A stretch of 64,000 nt of DNA from NCBI GenBank assembly GCA_004298505.1, contig SCRO01000116.1, positions 62,001-126,000 of the forward strand. Direction: 5' to 3'. The translations under genes and the position numbers were made by a program. This DNA comes from Rhodanobacter sp. GTDB lineage: Bacteria; Pseudomonadota; Gammaproteobacteria; Xanthomonadales; Rhodanobacteraceae. The notes under the pieces were generated by a model that was not told the origin of the DNA, did not search any database, and saw only the letters and a program-made list of their open reading frames with translations. Shown here piece after piece: positions 60,785 to 64,000 of this stretch; position 1 is the stretch's first letter, and each line of letters starts with the position of its first letter.

Positions 60785-61159
60785 TCAGTAGAGATAACCA
60801 AAGCTGAAGCCGTACACCATGGGATCGACATTGGCCCGGCCGACCTTGACGCCAACGGTCGGCGGCAGCTGCTTGGTGGTGGCCAGTTTCTGCCCGTCCA
60901 GACGGATACCGTGCTTGAACGGTGCGGAGGCGAGCAGATCCACGCTCCAGTTCGGCGTGAACAAGTATTCGATACTCACGGTGGGCCGGGTGGCGCTGTC
61001 GACATCGACTCGCATGCCCGCGACTTGGCCGTTGTTCGACTTGGGTTTGCCCACGTGTGCGCCGACATGGACGATCCACGGGTTGTCGACGGCATGCGCA
61101 GTGGTGGCCGCGCCGAGGCCAAGGCAGGCGGTGATGAGCAGGGGGAGCAATGTTTTCAT
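60785..61159 (-). pseudogene. ompW: OmpW-family outer membrane protein, internal deletion
   Basis: ATG 61159 gives a signal peptide (MKTLLPLLITACLGLGAATT, cleaved after AHA) and the first strands (NPWIVHVGAHVGKPKSNNG, SIEYLFTPNWSVDLLASAPF, LATTKQLPPT). Then it jumps to VDPMVYGFSFGYLY, the last strand. About 85 residues are missing from the middle, but the frame is kept: 124 residues against about 210. The eight-stranded barrel cannot form. An earlier ATG at 61168 is in frame. Its Anr-type promoter remains intact. Confidence 0.82.
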
Positions 61160-61195
61160 TGAGGTCATTCTTGCGGAGTTGTTGTTGCGCCAGCC

Positions 61196-61237
61196 ATTCT
61201 GGGAAGTGCCTGCCACCACACATTTGATCCTCGTCAA
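61196..61237 (-). promoter_or_regulatory. FNR/Anr-type promoter of ompW
   Basis: TTGATCCTCGTCAA (61224-61237) matches the FNR/Anr palindrome with one symmetric difference. CAGAAT (61201-61196) stands at -12 to -7 for a start at 61189, which puts the box centre at -41.5. OmpW is FNR-activated in Escherichia coli, supporting the call. Confidence 0.78.
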
Positions 61238-61307
61238 ATGCTCCACTGCATCAGCGCCACTGCGACGAGTTACCGCAGTGGCTTGCCATCAGTCTCGCCC
61301 CGCTCGT

Positions 61308-61559
61308 CTACGGCTTGGGCCGCGGCGTGGTTGCTACGCTCGGCGGCAGGATCGGCAACGTCACCTGTGGCTGGTCGCCGGTCAGAGAGCCAAGAAAATT
61401 GGTGATTTTGTCGACTTCGCCGTCGGTCAGCTTGGTACTGGGTTGGCTATTGCCCAAGATCGTGACTGCCTGCCGCAGATCCCATACCTTGCCCGAATGA
61501 AAATACGGTGGCGTGAGCGCGACATTGCGCAATGAAGCCGCGCGGAAATTACGTGGCAA
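61308..61559 (-). pseudogene. Di-heme cytochrome c peroxidase, C-terminal fragment
   Basis: FRAASLRNVALTPPYFHSGK and VWDLRQAVTILGNSQPSTKL, then LTDGEVDKITNFLGSLTGD, are the final third of CcpA/MauG-type peroxidases, including the Met-loop region after the second heme. Neither CxxCH heme motif is left. The first 60 bases after adh (61560-61632) hold nothing recognisable. Confidence 0.8.
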
Positions 61560-61632
61560 TTGAAATCATCAATGTCCGTTGCGTGTCCGGGCCAGGCAAT
61601 GGCACGAAAGGACGCGCTCCCGGATCACTCCA

Positions 61633-62664
61633 TCACCCGGCGGTCAGCAGCATCTTGATCGCCTGCTCCTTCGCCGCGTTGCTGAACTTGTCATAGGCCT
61701 GCTCGATTTCGTCGAGTTTGAAGCGATGGGTCACCAGTCCCGCGGGCTCGACGCCGCCGCTCTCGACCACACGCATCAGTACCGGGATGGTGTTGGTGCT
61801 CACCAGGCCGGTGCGCAGGGTGATGTTCTTTATCCACAGATCCTGCAGCTGTAAATCCACGCTCTTGCCGTGCACGCCGATATTGGCGATATGCCCGCCC
61901 GCGCGCACGATGCGCTGGCAGATGTCGAAGGTCGCGGGGATGCCGACCGCCTCCATGGCCACGTCCACGCCTTCGCCGCCGGTCAGCTTGTCGATGGCCT
62001 CGAGCGGGTTCTGCGCGATGGTGTCGGTGGCGCCGAGTTGTTTGGCCATGGCCAGGCGATTCGCGTCCGGATCGATCATGATGATTCGCGCCGGCGAGTA
62101 AAAACGCGAGGTCATCAAGGCCGCCAACCCGATCGGGCCGGCGCCGACGATGGCGACCGTGTCGCCGAGCTTGACCTCACCGTTGAGCGCGCCGATCTCG
62201 TGTCCGGTGGGCAGGATGTCGCTGAGCATCACCGCCGCGGCGCGGTCCATCCCCTTGGGCAGCAGATACAGGCTGTTGTCCGCGTGCGGGATGCGCACGT
62301 ACTCGGCCTGGGTACCGTCGATCAGGTGGCCGAGAATCCAGCCGCCGTCGCGGCAGTGCGCGTAGATGCCGCGCTTGCAGTAGTCGCAGCGACCGCACGA
62401 GGTGACGCAGGAAATCAGTACCTCGTCGCCGACCTGGATGTTGCTCACGCCAGCGCCGACTTCTTCCACTACTCCCACGCCCTCGTGGCCCAGGATGCGG
62501 CCGTCCACCACGGCGGGTACGTCGCCCTTCAAGATGTGCAGATCGGTGCCGCAGATGGTGGTATGGGTGATGCGCACCACCGCGTCGGTGGGCTGGTCGA
62601 TGGTCGGGCGTGGTTTTTCCTCCCAACTGCGCTGGCCGGGGCCGTGGAATACCAATGCTTTCAT
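61633..62664 (-). CDS. Zinc-dependent alcohol dehydrogenase
   Basis: A 343-residue medium-chain dehydrogenase. Catalytic zinc: ITHTTICGTDLHILKG and GRILGHEGVGVVEEVG. Structural zinc: CVTSCGRCDYCKRGIYAHC. Cofactor: VAIVGAGPIGLAALMTSRFY. IGALNGEVKLGD and the GGWILGHLIDGTQAEYVRIP loop match the alcohol/isopropanol dehydrogenase group that reduces aldehydes or acetoin under low oxygen. An FNR-like box at 62755 lies at -41.5 from a plausible start 56 bases upstream. Confidence 0.93.
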   Translation of the reverse strand: MKALVFHGPGQRSWEEKPRPTIDQPTDAVVRITHTTICGTDLHILKGDVPAVVDGRILGHEGVGVVEEVGAGVSNIQVGDEVLISCVTSCGRCDYCKRGIYAHCRDGGWILGHLIDGTQAEYVRIPHADNSLYLLPKGMDRAAAVMLSDILPTGHEIGALNGEVKLGDTVAIVGAGPIGLAALMTSRFYSPARIIMIDPDANRLAMAKQLGATDTIAQNPLEAIDKLTGGEGVDVAMEAVGIPATFDICQRIVRAGGHIANIGVHGKSVDLQLQDLWIKNITLRTGLVSTNTIPVLMRVVESGGVEPAGLVTHRFKLDEIEQAYDKFSNAAKEQAIKMLLTAG

Positions 62665-62754
62665 GCTGCTTCCTCCCAGAGGGTGAGACGCTGCCGGTGG
62701 CAGCCAAGGTCAGGTGCTGCCACACCAAGATGACACGGGTTGCCGACCCCGTTT

Positions 62755-62768
62755 TTGACCTTGCTCAA
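62755..62768 (-). promoter_or_regulatory. FNR/Anr-like box before adh
   Basis: TTGACCTTGCTCAA fits TTGA-N6-TCAA. A start at 62720 gives -41.5 spacing; CATCTT (62732-62727) would be the -10, a weak match. Position and neighbours favour a real site, but its inner bases are less symmetric than the others. Confidence 0.55.
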
Positions 62769-62801
62769 GTTCAAGCCCATCAGGACGCTCGCAAGGGCGA
62801 T

Positions 62802-62990
62802 TTAGGTAGCCGGTCCTCGGGTTCCCATGGTGCTTGCCAGCCGCTTGCGCAACTGCCGTAGTGGCAGGGCGTTGAGAACATCGCCGGCTTGCAGCCAGCC
62901 GCGCCGGGCCTGGTCCACGCCAAGCGTCAGCCAGCGCAGGTCGGTGCCGTGATGGGCATCGCTGGAAATCGCGATCAGCGCGGCCAGTCG
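62802..62990 (-). pseudogene. PolX-type PHP domain, C-terminal fragment
   Basis: ALIAISSDAHHGTDLRWLTL and GVDQARRGWLQAGDVLNALP, then LRQLRKRLAS, are the end of the PHP phosphoesterase domain of bacterial DNA polymerase X. The SSDAHH pair belongs to its metal site. The polymerase part and most of the PHP domain are missing. Confidence 0.75.
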
Positions 62991-63099
62991 TGACGCGCGC
63001 CAGCGGCCAGCGTCGCGCGCGTTCCACATACCCGGCAGCGGCGTCGGCGAGTCGCCGCTCGCTGCGCGTGCCGAAGCCGGGCAGTTCACGGATGCGACC

Positions 63100-63628
63100 T
63101 GCGCGCGGCGCTGAGCAACTGGTCCGGCGTGTTGCCGTGGCCGGGCGCACGGTCATCGTGATCGATGACGGATTGGCGACCGGCGCCACGATGGTGGTGG
63201 CCTTGCAGGCGGTTCGCGCGCAGGGGCCGGCACGACTGGTTTGCGCGGTACCCGTGGCTGCGCCCGACAGTCTGGAGCGCGTAGCCGCACTGGTCGACGA
63301 GATCGTGTGCCTGGCGACACCGCGCCCGTTCCACTCGGTCGGTCAACATTACCTGGATTTCACCTTCGTTACGGATGATGAGGTGATGGGCCTGTTGGCC
63401 CGCCCGGCGGCGTCGGGCGCGAAAGCCTCCGCGCCGCCGAGTGGTTCGGTGCAGGTGTTGGAGCTCAATCGTGCAGCCCAGGCGGCGATGCCGCGCGGAG
63501 CCGATCTCCGCATGGTGCCGGGAGCCACCCGTCTGTTCGAGGAACCCGGTGCCCTGCAGCAAGTAGCACCCATGGCCGCCGACTGGTTCACGCCGTGGCT
63601 CCAGCCGGTACACGCCACACTGACCTGA
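63100..63628 (+). pseudogene. Phosphoribosyltransferase-dienelactone hydrolase fusion, truncated
   Basis: [20 protein letters not shown] is the PRPP loop of a type I phosphoribosyltransferase, followed by [20 protein letters not shown] and [20 protein letters not shown]. After [13 protein letters not shown] the sequence jumps to [20 protein letters not shown] and [18 protein letters not shown], the end of the dienelactone-hydrolase-like domain usually fused behind it. The N-terminus and about 150-200 central residues, with the hydrolase nucleophile, are missing. The last junction keeps the frame. Confidence 0.78.
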
Positions 63629-63644
63629 AGTGGCAGGAAGAAGT

Positions 63645-64000
63645 ATGTTCGCCATGGTACTAACCGCCATTGGCCAGCCGTTGAGTTGGCAGGAGCTGCC
63701 CGATTCGCAGCCGTGTGCCGGCGAGGTCCGCCTGCGGGTCGAGGCTTGTGGCGTGTGCCGCACCGATCTGCATGTGATCGATGGCGAACTGCCCGACGTG
63801 GCGGTGCCGGTCATTCCAGGACATGAGATCGTCGGCATCGTCGACGCGTTGGGCGAGGGCGTGACGGCACTGGTGCGCGGCGATCGGGTGGGCGTGCCCT
63901 GGCTGGGGCATACCTGCGGCACCTGTCGGTACTGCACGACGGGAGCGGAGAACCTGTGCGATTACCCGCAATTTACCGGTTATACGCGTCCGGGCGGGTT
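63645..64000 (+). CDS. Zinc-dependent alcohol dehydrogenase, partial (runs off window)
   Basis: ATG 63645, with GGAAGAA upstream, begins an open frame to the window end. [20 protein letters not shown] and [17 protein letters not shown] hold the catalytic zinc residues, and [20 protein letters not shown] the structural zinc cysteines. This is the AdhA-like group that often accompanies stress clusters. Only the first 118 residues are visible. Confidence 0.9.
   Translation, partial: MFAMVLTAIGQPLSWQELPDSQPCAGEVRLRVEACGVCRTDLHVIDGELPDVAVPVIPGHEIVGIVDALGEGVTALVRGDRVGVPWLGHTCGTCRYCTTGAENLCDYPQFTGYTRPGG

Overview
The window looks like a high-GC gammaproteobacterium, most likely of the Lysobacterales (Xanthomonadales), perhaps near Rhodanobacter. 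This is inferred from the type I-F CRISPR system, fabAB, RluE, the REP/RAYT debris and the GGGAATCGGG-type repeats; no 16S or ribosomal gene is present to settle it. About two thirds of the genes are intact. The rest form an unusually dense set of decayed genes, many with internal deletions.

Region 1 (1-12.7 kb) is a type I-F CRISPR-Cas locus read on the minus strand: cas1, cas2-3, then cas8f, cas5f, cas7f, cas6f and an array of at least 37 identical repeats that runs off the left edge. A plus-strand FitAB/VapBC-type toxin-antitoxin pair with its own palindromic operator sits between cas2-3 and cas8f. Next to cas1 lies an uncharacterised protein preceded by a 22-residue SEC-C zinc-motif ORF.

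Region 2 (12.8-25.3 kb) holds housekeeping genes: icd-aceK, frmA, rluE, tatD and gspF. Between them are broken genes: a LysM protein, a SNF2 helicase carrying a 152-bp MITE, an aldo/keto reductase, and a gspE without its Walker A segment.

Region 3 (25.3-31.2 kb) is a graveyard of mobile-element and gene fragments: RAYT, Tn3 transposase, group II intron RT, HigBA, Mug, GST and LldD. It surrounds an intact TetR-SDR-DsbA-like isomerase cassette whose regulator has a perfect palindromic operator at its own promoter.

Region 4 (31.3-46.2 kb) carries a flavin dehydrogenase with a ThDP enzyme, a CHASE-PAS-GGDEF-EAL protein, an NnrS/DUF2249/DGC cluster linked to nitrogen-oxide metabolism, nadAB, fabAB and a hemolysin-III protein.

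Region 5 (46.2-64 kb) appears to be an oxygen-responsive energy and stress island. Palindromic FNR/Anr-family boxes precede a GNAT-USP pair, an adh gene, ompW and a 13-gene operon. That operon runs phaC', maoC-pta, ackA, xfp and atpDCQRBEFAG (an Na+-type N-ATPase), mostly with start/stop overlaps. Two more boxes lie upstream of fabAB and of the DUF2249 cluster. The simplest reading is that low oxygen or nitric oxide switches on phosphoketolase/acetate-kinase ATP production together with an ion-pumping ATPase.
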